From assembly GCF_000328475.2 (NCBI RefSeq), contig NC_026482.1, positions 310,001 to 374,000 on the forward strand: a stretch of DNA of 64,000 nt, read 5' to 3'. The translations under genes and the position numbers were made by a program. Below the pieces are notes generated by a model. It did not search any database. It was not told the DNA's origin and saw only the letters and a program-made list of their open reading frames with translations. This stretch comes from Mycosarcoma maydis (lineage: Eukaryota > Basidiomycota > Ustilaginomycetes > Ustilaginales). Of this stretch, positions 9,966 to 20,172 are shown one piece after another. The first letter of the stretch is position 1. Each line of letters starts with the position of its first letter.

Positions 9966-10926
9966 ATGACAGAAGCGTCAGCAACTACATACGAGCCGAC
10001 AGCGTCCAACTACACTGCCTCGACGTCTACACTTATCGAATCTTCTACGACCTACCATGTGGACAAGTCAGGACGCGATTTGGACGATGACGACGATGAT
10101 AACGACGAAGATGACGATGAAAAGTTATTCGCTGAACTCGATAAGGAGCTCGATATGATGGAGGACGAATCAAATTTCGGTCATCATGGCGGCGATACCG
10201 TTGCTAGCTTTGACATGGCCGAGTTCAGAGAGCGCAGAATGGAGGAGCTTCGACAAGAGTAAGTGGGCATTTTGACTTGCTCGTCGCTACCATCCACGAG
10301 ACCGGACGTTTTTGGTGCTGACCCCTGTTGCGACTTCTTGGCACTCTGTGCTACGCCTGTGCTTGATTTTATCTAGAATTGCAGCACAAAGGTCCGCCTC
10401 TGACTCGGAATCTCCCCTCTCTTCCATACAACACACTACGACTGCATCGATGAAAGGTCTACTGACCGAGATCACCAACGAGAAGGACCTGATCAGCTTC
10501 TCATCAACCGAAAGACAAGTAGCGATCCACTTTTTTCATCCCAAATTCCAGCGTTGCTCTCTGCTGGATCGACATCTCACCGTGCTCGCACGCCTGCACC
10601 CGACGACACTGTTCCTCAAAGCAAACGTTCTCAACTGTCCCTTTTTAACGCAAAAGCTCAACGTCTCGGTCCTACCTTGTCTGATCACTTTCAAAGATGG
10701 GATCAGTAAGGACAAGATTGTCGGTTTCGAAGAACTCGGTAACTCGGACAAGTTTTCGACGGGCGCGTTGGAGTGGAGGCTCGGCCAGAGCGGCATCATT
10801 GATCCGAGAGAGAACAGGAAGCCCATCTTTGGATTTAGTGAGAGCAATGGTGGAGGCGATACCGTGGGTAAAGGGGTGGTTGGGGCCAGGAAGGACATTG
10901 AGGATGACTTTTGGGACGATGAGTAA
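9966..10926 (+). CDS. PLP1: TXNDC9/phosducin-like thioredoxin-fold protein (two exons)
   Basis: Exons 9966-10258 and 10377-10926 give 280 aa. The 118-base intron begins GTAAGT and ends TCTAG; splicing keeps the frame (codon split 2+1). The N-terminal part has an acidic run (DDDDDNDEDDD) and a helical FRERRMEELRQE, as in TXNDC9 and yeast PLP1. Exon 2 has the thioredoxin-like core: VAIHFFHP..RCSLLDRHL, FLKANVLNCPFL, VLPCLITFKDG, VGFEELGN, LEWRLGQSGII. The usual CxxC pair is absent, as in this family. Relatives act as co-chaperones of the CCT chaperonin in actin and tubulin folding in the cytosol. An upstream open stretch lacks ATG; 9966 is the first ATG. Confidence 0.88.
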
Positions 10927-11155
10927 GCTGACACAAGGCCGAGCCCTGTGTCGCTGCTCGCCGCAACTTTTTAACTAGACACACTTTGCACATCATCAAT
11001 CTGGCCCAAGCACGGGCTCAAGTGTGTCGAATTAGGAGATCAAAAGTGCTGTACCACTCACAGTGTGTCGCAGACACAGCTCTAGCTGCGAGTGTTTCAA
11101 AGAGTAGAGCAATATCCACGAGCTGCAGGCTACAAATGACAAGCTTTCTAGGACG

Positions 11156-11604
11156 TTACATGGTCTTGACTTCGCTGTCAGGCTCAACGTATTCGCTGTA
11201 CGATATCGATGTGGGAGAAAAAAACGACGACACAATGTCATATCGACGTGCATCAGTATCGCTTTTCCTGAAAGAGCCGAGGCGTTGATGTGTGGGAGAA
11301 CTTACATGTGCTCATGCTTGCCGCCAACACTAGCGCTCGTCAGCTCCTGAGCGAAGCTCTCGGGAAGAGTAGCAGCAAAACCCTTCATGATGCTCGAGTC
11401 GAAGGTCTGCTTGATAGTACCGCCTGCCTGCTGCACCTTGGTCTTGTGCTCATCGATGGCAGACTGGGGAGTGCCATCCTTGAAGATGCTGTATCGATCA
11501 GACGAGTCGCAGCAGCACTCTAAGTCAGCTTTGAATCGGTTGCATACTTTGAACAAGAGGCAGACATGGAAGACTTACACCATGTAAGGCTTGTCTTGTC
11601 CCAT
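11156..11604 (-). CDS. PBI2: Protease inhibitor I9 / PBI2-like (three exons)
   Basis: Reconstructed by hand. Exon 1 is 11604-11579, exon 2 is 11488-11306, exon 3 is 11195-11156, giving 82 aa. Both introns (90 and 110 bases) start GTAAGT and end ACAG, and each splits a codon 2+1. The protein reads MGQDKPYMVIFKDGTP, then VQQAGG, IMKGFAATLP, and ends EYVEPDSEVKTM. That matches the subtilisin-propeptide-like I9 fold of yeast IB2/PBI2, including the C-terminal tail. PBI2 inhibits vacuolar proteinase B from the cytosol and also supports vacuole fusion. The first (26 bases) and last (40 bases) coding segments are so short that automatic callers may miss them. Confidence 0.85.
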
Positions 11605-12126
11605 TTTGGTGAGTAGGAGGAAGCTAGTCAGTACTTTGGTACAGAAGCTGGGCAGAATCTTGGCGATTGGAACGAGATGACAATAAAAGAGGTAATGCGT
11701 TGGGATAGTAGACTGATGTTTCAGACCGTCACGGGTATGCAATGAAAAGTTGGTGGGTGAGTAACAGGACGATGAATTTGGCTGAGTTGTGTGGATAGCG
11801 CCGACAGACAGTCGTGTGGAAGTGCTCTCAACTTGGTGTTGATTCTCTCCGCTCAAACTGTGCATCGTGCATCGTGAATTGTGAATCGTCGTGGATGCGT
11901 CACCGGTCGATACCAAAATGGACCCTTGCAGCGCTCGGGCCAAGAACCACGTCACGTGTCAAGCGTCAAGCGTCAAGCGTCAAGCAGAAGTCGTGGAGAA
12001 TGATTCACGATTATTCTGAATAAATTAATCGTGAATATTATTCGTGATTCGTGCGAGGTTGGAAAAAACAATTACGAATTTCGACATGCAAGGTTCGTCG
12101 TTGGACTCGAGCTTTGAATCGCTGAC
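11605..12126. other. Divergent promoter spacer
   Basis: Spacer between the minus-strand inhibitor gene and the plus-strand IMPACT gene. AATCACG-family copies lie near 11866-11888 and 12000-12052, the latter AT-rich. No gene is supported. Confidence 0.5.
11958..11985 (+). repeat. Four-copy GTCAAGC tandem repeat
   Basis: Four exact head-to-tail copies of the seven-base unit GTCAAGC. The unit length equals that of the AATCACG repeats elsewhere in the spacers. Confidence 0.8.
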
Positions 12127-13464
12127 ATGGCTTCTTTCCTTCCGAATGGTGATGCTCTCGTTTATCCCCGTGGGGATCACACATTTCTCTTCTTTTCGCA
12201 GCCAGAAGAGAGGCTCAACATGGACGATGATACGACTGCTTCGGCCGTGTCCAGTCTCATAACGCGTATCGAAGCGTATGTCGCTGATTCGGCGTCTTTC
12301 AGCATTCCCGGGTCATGGACAAGGCATGGAGAGTGGCTCAAAGATGAAGCACAACGCATCAATGCTGCTGCTCAGCTCGCCGAAGAGCTCATGGCGTTAC
12401 AGAGTATCTATACCCAAGATGCAATCCATCTGCTCAAAATCACACCTCTGGGCGGTGATGCATCTACTTTGACCGACAAACAGCTCGGAAACGAAGATGG
12501 CGTCGAGCCCAATGCATGGCTACCCGGGTGCAAGCTGACGCTATCCATATCTACCGAGGTCGAAAGTACAGAGGACGAGCCAATACCAATACGAGTCGCA
12601 ATCACCCTACCAATGTTCTATCCGCACAGTGCAAGGCCTCCACAGCTGCAGCTTCTGTCGAGATATATTGGCGGGTTCAGCGTCGACGCCAAACTGTTTG
12701 GAGAGATTCTGAGAGCGTTTTACCATCGCATTGACGATGTGGCTGTACAGGGGATTGATACAGAGGAGACAAGCACGAGTACTGCATCGAGCAGTGCTAG
12801 AACGGATAGAGTCCATTGGACATCTGGAGAGGTGGTGCTATTCGAAGGGATCGAGTGGGTCAAAGAGAAAGTGACAGTTTGGTGGAATGAAAAGGAAGCC
12901 GAACGGCGCAAAAATGCTCCTTCGACAACAACACAGGCTAATGCTGCAGACGCTTCAGCGACTAACGTCACCACTTACTTGGACCCATTCGATCCCTCAC
13001 AAAGCGCTCAACGACGAAATCCCTTCACTGGAACGCTCTTCCAAACCGAACCAATTATCGAGCGAAAATCCGAGTTCATTGGCTACGCTGCGCGCATCAC
13101 TTCACCGGACCAAGTCGCCTCGGTGCTTTCACACATACTTTCGGACAAGCGAGTTGCGCGCGCAACACATCCCATCATCAACGCGTGGGTATGCAAAGCT
13201 GCCGACGGCGTCGTTCACCGTGACTGCGATGATGATGGCGAAACTGCAGCGGGTGGCAGACTGGCACATTTGTTGAGCCTTTTGGAGCTGGAGAATGTCA
13301 TTGTCGTCGTGACTCGGTGGTTCGGTGGTGTGCATCTGGGGCCGGATCGGTTCAAGCTGATAAACCGCGCTGCAAGGGAGGCTTTGGATTTGGGTGGCTT
13401 TGTCGGTAAGAACGCGGTCGAGGGTGCGGGAAAGGGCAAAGGGATGGGAAAGCGCAACTCATAA
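12127..13464 (+). CDS. YIH1: IMPACT/YIH1 family protein
   Basis: 445 aa. An N-terminal RWD domain begins near AEELMALQSIYTQDAIHLL (about residue 87) and runs to the YHRIDD region. After a linker, the UPF0029/IMPACT domain reads IIERKSEFIGYAARI, ARATHPIINAWVC, HRDCDDDGETAAGGR and VVVTRWFGGVHLGPDRF. Yeast YIH1 and mammalian IMPACT bind GCN1 through the RWD and thereby limit GCN2 kinase activation, tuning the amino-acid starvation response. The ATG at 12127 is the first in frame; a second at 12220 would remove 31 residues and leave the RWD intact, so the start is not certain. The linker is long compared with yeast YIH1 (about 258 aa). Intronless. Confidence 0.88.
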   Translation: MASFLPNGDALVYPRGDHTFLFFSQPEERLNMDDDTTASAVSSLITRIEAYVADSASFSIPGSWTRHGEWLKDEAQRINAAAQLAEELMALQSIYTQDAIHLLKITPLGGDASTLTDKQLGNEDGVEPNAWLPGCKLTLSISTEVESTEDEPIPIRVAITLPMFYPHSARPPQLQLLSRYIGGFSVDAKLFGEILRAFYHRIDDVAVQGIDTEETSTSTASSSARTDRVHWTSGEVVLFEGIEWVKEKVTVWWNEKEAERRKNAPSTTTQANAADASATNVTTYLDPFDPSQSAQRRNPFTGTLFQTEPIIERKSEFIGYAARITSPDQVASVLSHILSDKRVARATHPIINAWVCKAADGVVHRDCDDDGETAAGGRLAHLLSLLELENVIVVVTRWFGGVHLGPDRFKLINRAAREALDLGGFVGKNAVEGAGKGKGMGKRNS

Positions 13465-13657
13465 TGGATGCCCTGTACGCAAACGTCAATCACAATGCTG
13501 ATCCAATAAATACGGGTTTTTGCGTTTGCGAAACCAGTGCAGAGACAGTTGTGAATGCGGTCACGAAGAGATGAAGTTGTAGTGATACATCTATGGGCGA
13601 GTCCAGTCAGGATACAAGTTCAGCGTTTAGTGGGTGTAGTGTTGTGGAGCACACGGT

Positions 13658-14758
13658 TCAGTGTGCTAAAATTCGCGAGCCAGCAATTCCACCTTGCAAC
13701 TCGATGATGCGGATATTCTCGCTCGCCTTGGCCAGCGTGTCGTGAATTAGCATCTCTGGCGTCGTGGCTCGACTTGTGTCGATGTTGGATGTCTCTGACA
13801 ATGTGGGCGAAGCCGTGTTGCTGCTCGTTGTAGATGCAGTGGGACTGAGAGTAGCACGCATACACTCTTGCACCGCGTGCTTATCGATTCTGGCGCCCCA
13901 GATGGATCCAACGAATCCATCTGCAATGTTGATCTTGATGGGTGGCCGAGATAGCGCAAGATCCGAGACTGTCTTGGGGTCCAAGCCGGTCACGGAGCGG
14001 AGATTGAGTTCAAGTGGCCGATCAACACCTTGTCGCTTGCGTTGATGCGTAATGCGAATAAGCGACTGAGCCAAGTCGGCACCTCCGCTCTCTGGCAGCA
14101 TCGTATTCCACAACTCGAGCGTCTCGAGCTCGTGACATCCGCAAAGTCCTTTGGCAAGCGACGGAATGACCTGATCTACAATGACGATGCTCAACCCTAT
14201 GATTGCATTTGCATCGCATCTCGGCGGCACCCATCTGAATTTGCGCACTCTGCTCAACCCTTTCACCGCGTCCTCAAATGCTTTTGCCTCTGTCCATCGA
14301 AACTCGTCCGAGGTGAGGATCTCTGAATGTCGAATGCTGAAAAACTCGAGCGAGACATTCCGCACTTGACAACACAACGCCAGCGCCTGGGAAGCGAGCA
14401 AGAGTCGATCGCGCGATCGTGACATTCCGGCTACAGTTGGTGCCCACGTTCCATCGCCTCCACCTGGTACTCCAGCAATGTTGATAATGAGGCTGTCCAG
14501 CGTGTATTGAGGTGAGTAGACACGCGCGCCGGAGCTGGGAGAGACGAAGCGAGATAGCTGGCTTACAGAGTGGATCGTGATCGAAGCGTAGAGCTTGGGT
14601 AGAAAGAGGTCACGGAAGAGAGAGCAGGCGGAGAGGACCGAGGCGACGTTATTGGACGAAAGGTTAAGGTCGCCTATGTAAGCTTGGGCGATGAGGTGTA
14701 GTATCTCAGGCGGCATTGAGGTGAGCTGCAGCCGCATCCCATGGGACGAGGGAGTCAT
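13658..14758 (-). CDS. F-box-like / LRR-type protein, function unknown
   Basis: 366 aa from the first ATG. Residues about 10-50 (LQLTSMPPEILHLIAQAYIGD..LSACSLFRDLFLPKLY) fit the F-box-like pattern common in basidiomycete proteins, with the LPxEIL core and a C/W-type second helix. The middle has weak leucine-rich texture (LETLELWNTMLP, LELNLRSVTGL). The C-terminal ~80 residues are Ser/Thr-rich, probably disordered. F-box proteins recruit substrates to SCF ubiquitin ligases; that role here is inferred and the substrate unknown. It is convergent with the IMPACT gene, with about 190 bases between stops. Confidence 0.6.
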   Translation of the reverse strand: MTPSSHGMRLQLTSMPPEILHLIAQAYIGDLNLSSNNVASVLSACSLFRDLFLPKLYASITIHSVSQLSRFVSPSSGARVYSPQYTLDSLIINIAGVPGGGDGTWAPTVAGMSRSRDRLLLASQALALCCQVRNVSLEFFSIRHSEILTSDEFRWTEAKAFEDAVKGLSRVRKFRWVPPRCDANAIIGLSIVIVDQVIPSLAKGLCGCHELETLELWNTMLPESGGADLAQSLIRITHQRKRQGVDRPLELNLRSVTGLDPKTVSDLALSRPPIKINIADGFVGSIWGARIDKHAVQECMRATLSPTASTTSSNTASPTLSETSNIDTSRATTPEMLIHDTLAKASENIRIIELQGGIAGSRILAH

Positions 14759-15644
14759 GGTTGACAACCGAGCTGAGCTCACGCTGATACTATCGGGCTG
14801 TAAGAAAGGCTAGTGCGAGAGACCGCTGCTTTGAAGTATGCGCCTCCCCCATCCGGATTTGTCTAGACGATAGAGCAAGCAGGCAACGGCAGTGATGGTG
14901 TCGAAAAGGTGGATTCGGCAGCAATGGATACTGTGCTGGCTCATGGTAACAAGATATTACCTGCAGCTGTGCATGCATGGACCCTAGAGCGGAACACAAG
15001 GCTCGAATCTCTCATCTCTGTCTCTTTCTCTTTCTCTCTCGCTGACGTAACTGCGTGTGGTCTGCCTGTTTGATAAGTTACCACTCGTTGGTGCACAGTC
15101 ACGATTCACGATTCACGATTGTAGAGTCACAAGTCGTGAGTTGCACGATGTCGGGTCACGTGGGTGAATCGAAAAGCTGTCAGATTTCAGCGAATCTCAC
15201 ACCCATAAGGAACTTTTATACAGAGTCACGAGTGTGCCGGCCGGCAGATGGGAGGCGCGCTTCTTGGCAGTGCAATTCGTGATTCACGATTGCTTTGGCC
15301 GATGAGAAACCAAATTTCGAGACCAACACACAGGGGCTAACTTGAAGGCAATTTGAGGGAATTGTGAATTTGAATGACTATGTGAATGCGGTGTTGGTAT
15401 TTGCACAGCCAGGCGAGCAAGCAAGCGCTATGCAGCGGAACTCAAAGGGTTCAGTTAAGATAAATTCGTGATTGTGATTGCTGCATCATGCAACTCCGCC
15501 GTTACAACTCTACTGGCTCGACTCTGTGACTTTGCTAGATCACAAGTGGCTTTGCGTCTCGACCACAACCACCGTCGTCGTCATCGTCATTGTCAACGAC
15601 ATTCGCATTGTCTGATTCTGTCTGGAAGCGAAACGGAATCTACC
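14759..15644. other. Divergent promoter spacer with repeats
   Basis: Gene-free by inspection. A TCTCTTTCTCTTTCTCTCTCTC pyrimidine tract lies near 15013-15041. AATCACG/AGTCGTG repeats lie at about 15095-15145, 15273-15290 and 15462-15480. The open frame entering the M50B gene from 15468 has no ATG before 15645. Confidence 0.5.
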
Positions 15645-16451
15645 ATGCCATACCTCTTGGAACGAGCCGATGGCACCGGCAACCCACGCATTGAACCCAC
15701 ACAAGATCAGCGCAATACCATCATTGTCGCGTGCTGCTATGCGGTGGCGATCGTAATCCTTTGGAACGTACCCATCCTCAACTACATTCTCTACCCGTTT
15801 AAACTGCTTACGGTTGGGTTTCACGAATTCTCGCATGCCGCTGTGGGACTATGTACGGGAGCCAAGATCGAATCCATCACCTTGGAACCCAATGAAGGAG
15901 GAGCAACGCGCATGCGAGGCGGCATCCCTTGGCTCACGCTCCCCGCTGGCTACCTTGGATCGTCTGTGATCGGTGCAGCTTTGATCGCCTGCGGATTCGA
16001 TGAACGTGCATCCAAAGTCGCCAGCATTGTCGTCGGTGTCTTTTTCCTCTTCACACTCTGGTGGGCAAGGCGCGATTGGCTTACTTGGGTCTTGATCCTC
16101 GCCATGTGCGGGCTTTTTGTTCTCTTCTGGCTGGTCGCGTCAAGTGTCGCGCTTCGATACTTTGTTCTTTTCATCGGCGTCATGAATTGTCTCTATTCGG
16201 TATGGGACATTTGCGACGATTTGATTTTCAGAAAGGTCAACGAATCCGACGCCTCTGCTTTCAGTAAAGTAGTTGGCGGTGCACCGCAATTTTGGGGCGT
16301 CGTCTGGCTGTTGATCTCGATAGCCTTCTTTGGAGCTGGAATCGTGGTGGGTATCTTGGCATTCAAGACACCAGTAGCGCAGCAGCAGGCAAGCAATTTC
16401 TTGGACGTCAACCTCAAACGTTCCATGATCTTTTCCGAGTTTGGTCCATAG
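15645..16451 (+). CDS. M50B-type membrane metalloprotease-like protein
   Basis: 268 aa from the first ATG. Residues 60-64 are HEFSH, an HExxH zinc motif at the end of a hydrophobic helix. The peptidase M50B-like pattern follows: GGIPWLTLPAGYLGSS, then several membrane helices. A late MNCLYSVWDICDD segment could supply the third, aspartate, zinc ligand. About 6-7 membrane spans are predicted. Site-2-protease relatives cleave within membranes; this eukaryotic subgroup is poorly characterised, so substrate and compartment are open. Intronless. Confidence 0.8.
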   Translation: MPYLLERADGTGNPRIEPTQDQRNTIIVACCYAVAIVILWNVPILNYILYPFKLLTVGFHEFSHAAVGLCTGAKIESITLEPNEGGATRMRGGIPWLTLPAGYLGSSVIGAALIACGFDERASKVASIVVGVFFLFTLWWARRDWLTWVLILAMCGLFVLFWLVASSVALRYFVLFIGVMNCLYSVWDICDDLIFRKVNESDASAFSKVVGGAPQFWGVVWLLISIAFFGAGIVVGILAFKTPVAQQQASNFLDVNLKRSMIFSEFGP

Positions 16452-16617
16452 GTGCAAGCACAAACCGATAAAAGAGGAAGCAAAGGACAGTACATGCTCG
16501 ATTTACATTTGGGCTCCTCTACGATCGCATGTAATGCAATGCGATGCGATGGCACTCTAGTGTATCATATACGTTTATAAACAGCAAGCGCGGCGTGTAT
16601 GTGGGGTATTCTAGATT

Positions 16618-17688
16618 CTATTTTATGAGTTCGTCAACGTTGACGTTGGGCTTACTTTCCGAAGCCTCGCCGCTATGGTTGGTCGGCTGCACCGCTCCGT
16701 CCAACTCTTTGAGGTGGTCAATGTTGGACCATTGTCGGACAAGGCCTATGGCGTTGCCATAACCGATATCGTTGATCACTGTAGTACCGTCGGGGGCTTT
16801 GATGGTATCCTGTTCAAGCTGCTGCTTTCCTTGTCGATCACGCTCGAACTCTTGCTGCGTCTTTGTGATGATAGCTTCTAGTTCGGCTACCGCTTGTGCC
16901 GGCATCGAAGCGGGGTGGGACTTTGCGTTGGCGAGCAGCTTTTTTTGTAACTCGTGGTCGAGAAGATATTGTGAGCCTTGAACGCCTAGGTGAATTGGAC
17001 GAACCGACCAGTGTGTTTTGCGCGAGAGGTGACCCGCTGGTACGCTTGAGGTGGAGGCAGCCGAGGTGGCAATCACGGGAACGAGTAGCTCGGTGATGGA
17101 GCAATTCCAAAATCGCGACGGAGTAATATTGGTAGGCACGATACAGTATCGACCGGGGACAAGCACCTGATTCATCAATGCGCTGATGGCTGCGCCGTGC
17201 GAGACGAGCACTACTGTCTCTATCCGTTCTTGCGATTCGGAGGCATGGTCTGGCGCCGTTCGTGTGACGAGGTCATTCCAGAAGCTCGCTAGCCTTTCCG
17301 AGAACGGTTCCATACGTTCGATGCCTTGCGTATCTTCCGACTTTTTGGCGCCACCTGTGTAAACTTTTCCCTCCAAGACACCAAACGCCCTCTCTTTGAG
17401 CCGATCGTCCAATTCCAATTCGAGCTTGGTTGGCCGGGACAGGTTCTGATACTTGTGAATCGCTCTCGCCGTGTCAGCAGCGCGCTTGAGGGGTGATGCA
17501 ATGATACGGTCGATATGCGTTTTGCTGAGAAACTGACCGGTGATGTCGGCTTGCTGACGCCCGCGAGAGTTGAGATCGGTATCGAGCTGGCCTTGGATGA
17601 TGCGCTCTACATTTTCGCGTGTTTCACCATGTCGAACGATAAGTACTCGAAGTTTCATCGGTGGCGTTGGTGGCGGTGAGGACGTCAT
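16618..17688 (-). CDS. Histidine phosphatase (phosphoglycerate-mutase-like)
   Basis: 356 aa from the ATG at 17688. VLIVRHGETREN carries the catalytic RHGE histidine at residue 20. IIASPLKRAADTA, LKERAFGVLEGK and VVLVSHGAAI (second histidine) complete the superfamily core. The start at 17688 places RHGE about 19 residues in, normal for the family, with A at -3. A farther ATG at 17823 adds 45 residues without recognisable features and lies directly against an AATCACG repeat. The C-terminal ~130 residues beyond the core are Gln/Glu-rich and not conserved. Substrate unknown (sugar phosphate, nucleotide or protein phosphatase). Confidence 0.85.
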   Translation of the reverse strand: MTSSPPPTPPMKLRVLIVRHGETRENVERIIQGQLDTDLNSRGRQQADITGQFLSKTHIDRIIASPLKRAADTARAIHKYQNLSRPTKLELELDDRLKERAFGVLEGKVYTGGAKKSEDTQGIERMEPFSERLASFWNDLVTRTAPDHASESQERIETVVLVSHGAAISALMNQVLVPGRYCIVPTNITPSRFWNCSITELLVPVIATSAASTSSVPAGHLSRKTHWSVRPIHLGVQGSQYLLDHELQKKLLANAKSHPASMPAQAVAELEAIITKTQQEFERDRQGKQQLEQDTIKAPDGTTVINDIGYGNAIGLVRQWSNIDHLKELDGAVQPTNHSGEASESKPNVNVDELIK

Positions 17689-18806
17689 AATGGCACAATG
17701 TACTTGCTGTCTTTGCAGAATGCAACTTGTAAGATCATGCAAGGTGCAAGAAAGTGTTTGGACTTTGATCAGCTTCGAAAGTGAACCATGTTTCAAATGT
17801 CGATCCTTTGGTGTTTCTGACATCTGATTCGTGATTGTCTGTGCTCTTCCGAGTCACCGATGTAAATTTCAAATGTTTGCCCCGATCGATCGCCAGCCAA
17901 TCCTGAGTTTTTCCAGAAGATGATCGTGATTCAGCGCGAGAGACAGTGGCTTAGGCTAACCGCGTGCCTGCCGACTCGGCTGTGTACAAATCGTGAATCG
18001 TGAATCCTCCGAGGTAAGTTATTATTATACGTTAAGTTAACTCAGCACACTTGTGATTGCTTTGGGCGCTGCTTGGCGTCGGACTGCCAACGTCAATGAG
18101 GGCTTCTTGTGCATGTCACAGATCATCAAGCCTCGAGCAAACACGGGAGATACGGTATGGAATGCTTCCCTGTGCTTCCAATTGTGATTACCAGTACGCT
18201 CGCTCGATATGCACACTGCGCTCTCATCACGCATCAAAGGATTCTTCCTGGTTGAGTCTTATGTACTCACAACTCGTGACTGTGCCAACTCACGACTTGA
18301 GCTGCCGTTGGATCTGGCCAAATCAGAAAACAACAAAAATATTCGTGATTAACCAAGTTAAAATATCAAAGGGTGAAAGATCAAATATTTATCATAAGTT
18401 AAAAGGCGGCATCTATCCCCGACGTGCATCCCGCACGATGCAGATCTATGCCTGTTCTTTGCCGAGACGTGAAACCGTGAAATTCGAGAATTACACTGAC
18501 AACTAACATTCTGTGACTGCTCAATAGTCACAAGTCGTGAGTTGGTCCCGACCGTCGCACCATCCGTGATTTGTGATTGAGTTTCAAACCAATCAATCCT
18601 CAGTCCTTTGGAGGTGAATGGCCCGGAACGATGGATTTCTTCCTTAGTGCCGCAGTCCTGCTTGGGCAACCCTGCTTGCGTCTCCAGCTTACTGGCTGTC
18701 AATTACCGTTCGTCGCCGTCAGAGTATATATAGGCGAAACACCTTCGTTTGTGAGACTTCGTTGAGCTCGCTTCCGACTCTGTTCTCTGACGCCCTTCAC
18801 GTAAAG
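17689..18806. other. Divergent spacer, AT-rich and repeat-rich
   Basis: About 1 kb between the phosphatase and the glucanase. AATCACG-family repeats lie near 17825, 17990-18005, 18262-18300, 18342 and 18525-18580. AT-rich patches lie at 18010-18045 and 18350-18405. No ORF with family features. If the longer phosphatase start is used, the spacer begins at 17824. Confidence 0.5.
18725..18732 (+). promoter_or_regulatory. TATA box of the glucanase gene
   Basis: TATATATA lies 74 bases before the ATG at 18807, placing the transcription start about 40-50 bases before the coding region. Pattern-based. Confidence 0.5.
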
Positions 18807-19973
18807 ATGCTGGCCTCTTCATCACACTCCGTCGCCGCAGCAGTTCTGCTGGCGTCCTCCCTGGTCTCCACCGTCTCGGCCGCCACATGGTCTCAAAGTG
18901 CCGTGGTAAAGGGCAATGACTTTTTCAACGACTTTGACTGGTTCACCGACAAGGACCCAACCAACGGCCTTGTCAACTACCAGTCCCAGGCCAATGCTCG
19001 AGCTCAGAATCTCTCGTTCGTCGATAAGCAAGGTCACTTTGTCATGGCCGTCTCTACCACTCCCGTCGCGCTTCAAGGCCGGAACAGCGTGAGGATCACG
19101 TCCAAAAACAGCTACTCGGACGGTGTTTACGTTCTCAACGTCACCCACGTCCCACTCGGCTGTGCCACCTGGCCTGCCTTCTGGACTGTCACTGAGAACA
19201 TCGACTCTTGGCCCAACGGAGGCGAAATTGACATTATGGAAAACGCAAATGACCAATACCCTGCCAACCTCGTTTCTGTCCACACCAACACGTCATGTAC
19301 CATCCCCACCACCATCTCTGGCCAATCCGGTACGGTGGCATATTCCAACTGCTCCGCCTATCAGCCTTCCAACCCGGGCTGCCGAGTCGAGACCAACGGC
19401 ACCTCGACGCCTACCTGGGGTCGTGCCCTCAACCGAGCCGGAGGAGGTATCATCGCCATGGAGCGCTCCTTTGGTACCACGGGCAAAGGTGTTCGCGTCT
19501 GGTACTTCCCCAACAACAAGCCTTCCGCCATACCCTCAGATCTCTCGTCATCCAGCACCACACTCAGCACCGATGCATGGCCCACACCTAACGCCTACCT
19601 CCCCATCTCTTCCTGTTATGCCGACTTTGAACCGCACAAGATTGTCTTCGACATCACCCTCTGTGGCGACTGGGCTGGCAACTCATATAACCAAAGCGGC
19701 TGCAATGCCCAGTACCCTTCTTGCTCGTATCAAGTCGGCTACCGAGGAGAGAGCTTCAACCGCTCCTATTGGGAGGTCGAATCACTCCGTCTCTACACCA
19801 AAGGCGGCGACTCGGCCAACGCTGCCATTTCGCCTCAGTCAGTCAACAGCAGCCGTCAGAGTAGCAACAAGCAGAGCACACAATCATCCGCAGACTCGTT
19901 GCTCAAACACTCTTGGATTATCCCCTCGGCTGCTGCATTGGTCGGATCATTTGCATTTGTCGCAGCTTTATAA
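18807..19973 (+). CDS. Secreted GH16 endo-beta-glucanase, probably GPI-anchored
   Basis: 388 aa. A signal peptide is clear (residues 1-25, LLASSLVSTVSA then ATW). The GH16 active site is GGEIDIMENAN with Glu 140, Asp 142 and Glu 145 (ExDxxE), preceded by ATWPAFWTVT. Paired cysteines and several N-glycosylation sequons (NLS, NVT, NTS, NGT, NQS) fit an extracellular enzyme. The end is Ser-rich followed by a hydrophobic tail (AAALVGSFAFVAAL), typical of a GPI-attachment signal. The family cuts or rearranges beta-1,3(1,4)-glucans in the fungal or host wall. The first ATG of the frame is 18807. It borders the secreted-protein cluster but faces the opposite strand and is not related to it in sequence. 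Confidence 0.9.
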   Translation: MLASSSHSVAAAVLLASSLVSTVSAATWSQSAVVKGNDFFNDFDWFTDKDPTNGLVNYQSQANARAQNLSFVDKQGHFVMAVSTTPVALQGRNSVRITSKNSYSDGVYVLNVTHVPLGCATWPAFWTVTENIDSWPNGGEIDIMENANDQYPANLVSVHTNTSCTIPTTISGQSGTVAYSNCSAYQPSNPGCRVETNGTSTPTWGRALNRAGGGIIAMERSFGTTGKGVRVWYFPNNKPSAIPSDLSSSSTTLSTDAWPTPNAYLPISSCYADFEPHKIVFDITLCGDWAGNSYNQSGCNAQYPSCSYQVGYRGESFNRSYWEVESLRLYTKGGDSANAAISPQSVNSSRQSSNKQSTQSSADSLLKHSWIIPSAAALVGSFAFVAAL

Positions 19974-20172
19974 GCTGCTCGCGAATCAAGCTTCGTTTTC
20001 GTCTGATTTCGCTCATGTGGATGTTGGAAACCCGTGTAGTCATGGCCACTCTGTCATGAATTATATACTATTTACCCTGTTGAAAAGCCAGGCAAGGTTT
20101 TTTTGGTGGTCTCCCTCGTGGCCATCTATAAGGATTGTGCGATACATATCTGAGCATCAGTGCGCCGTTATC

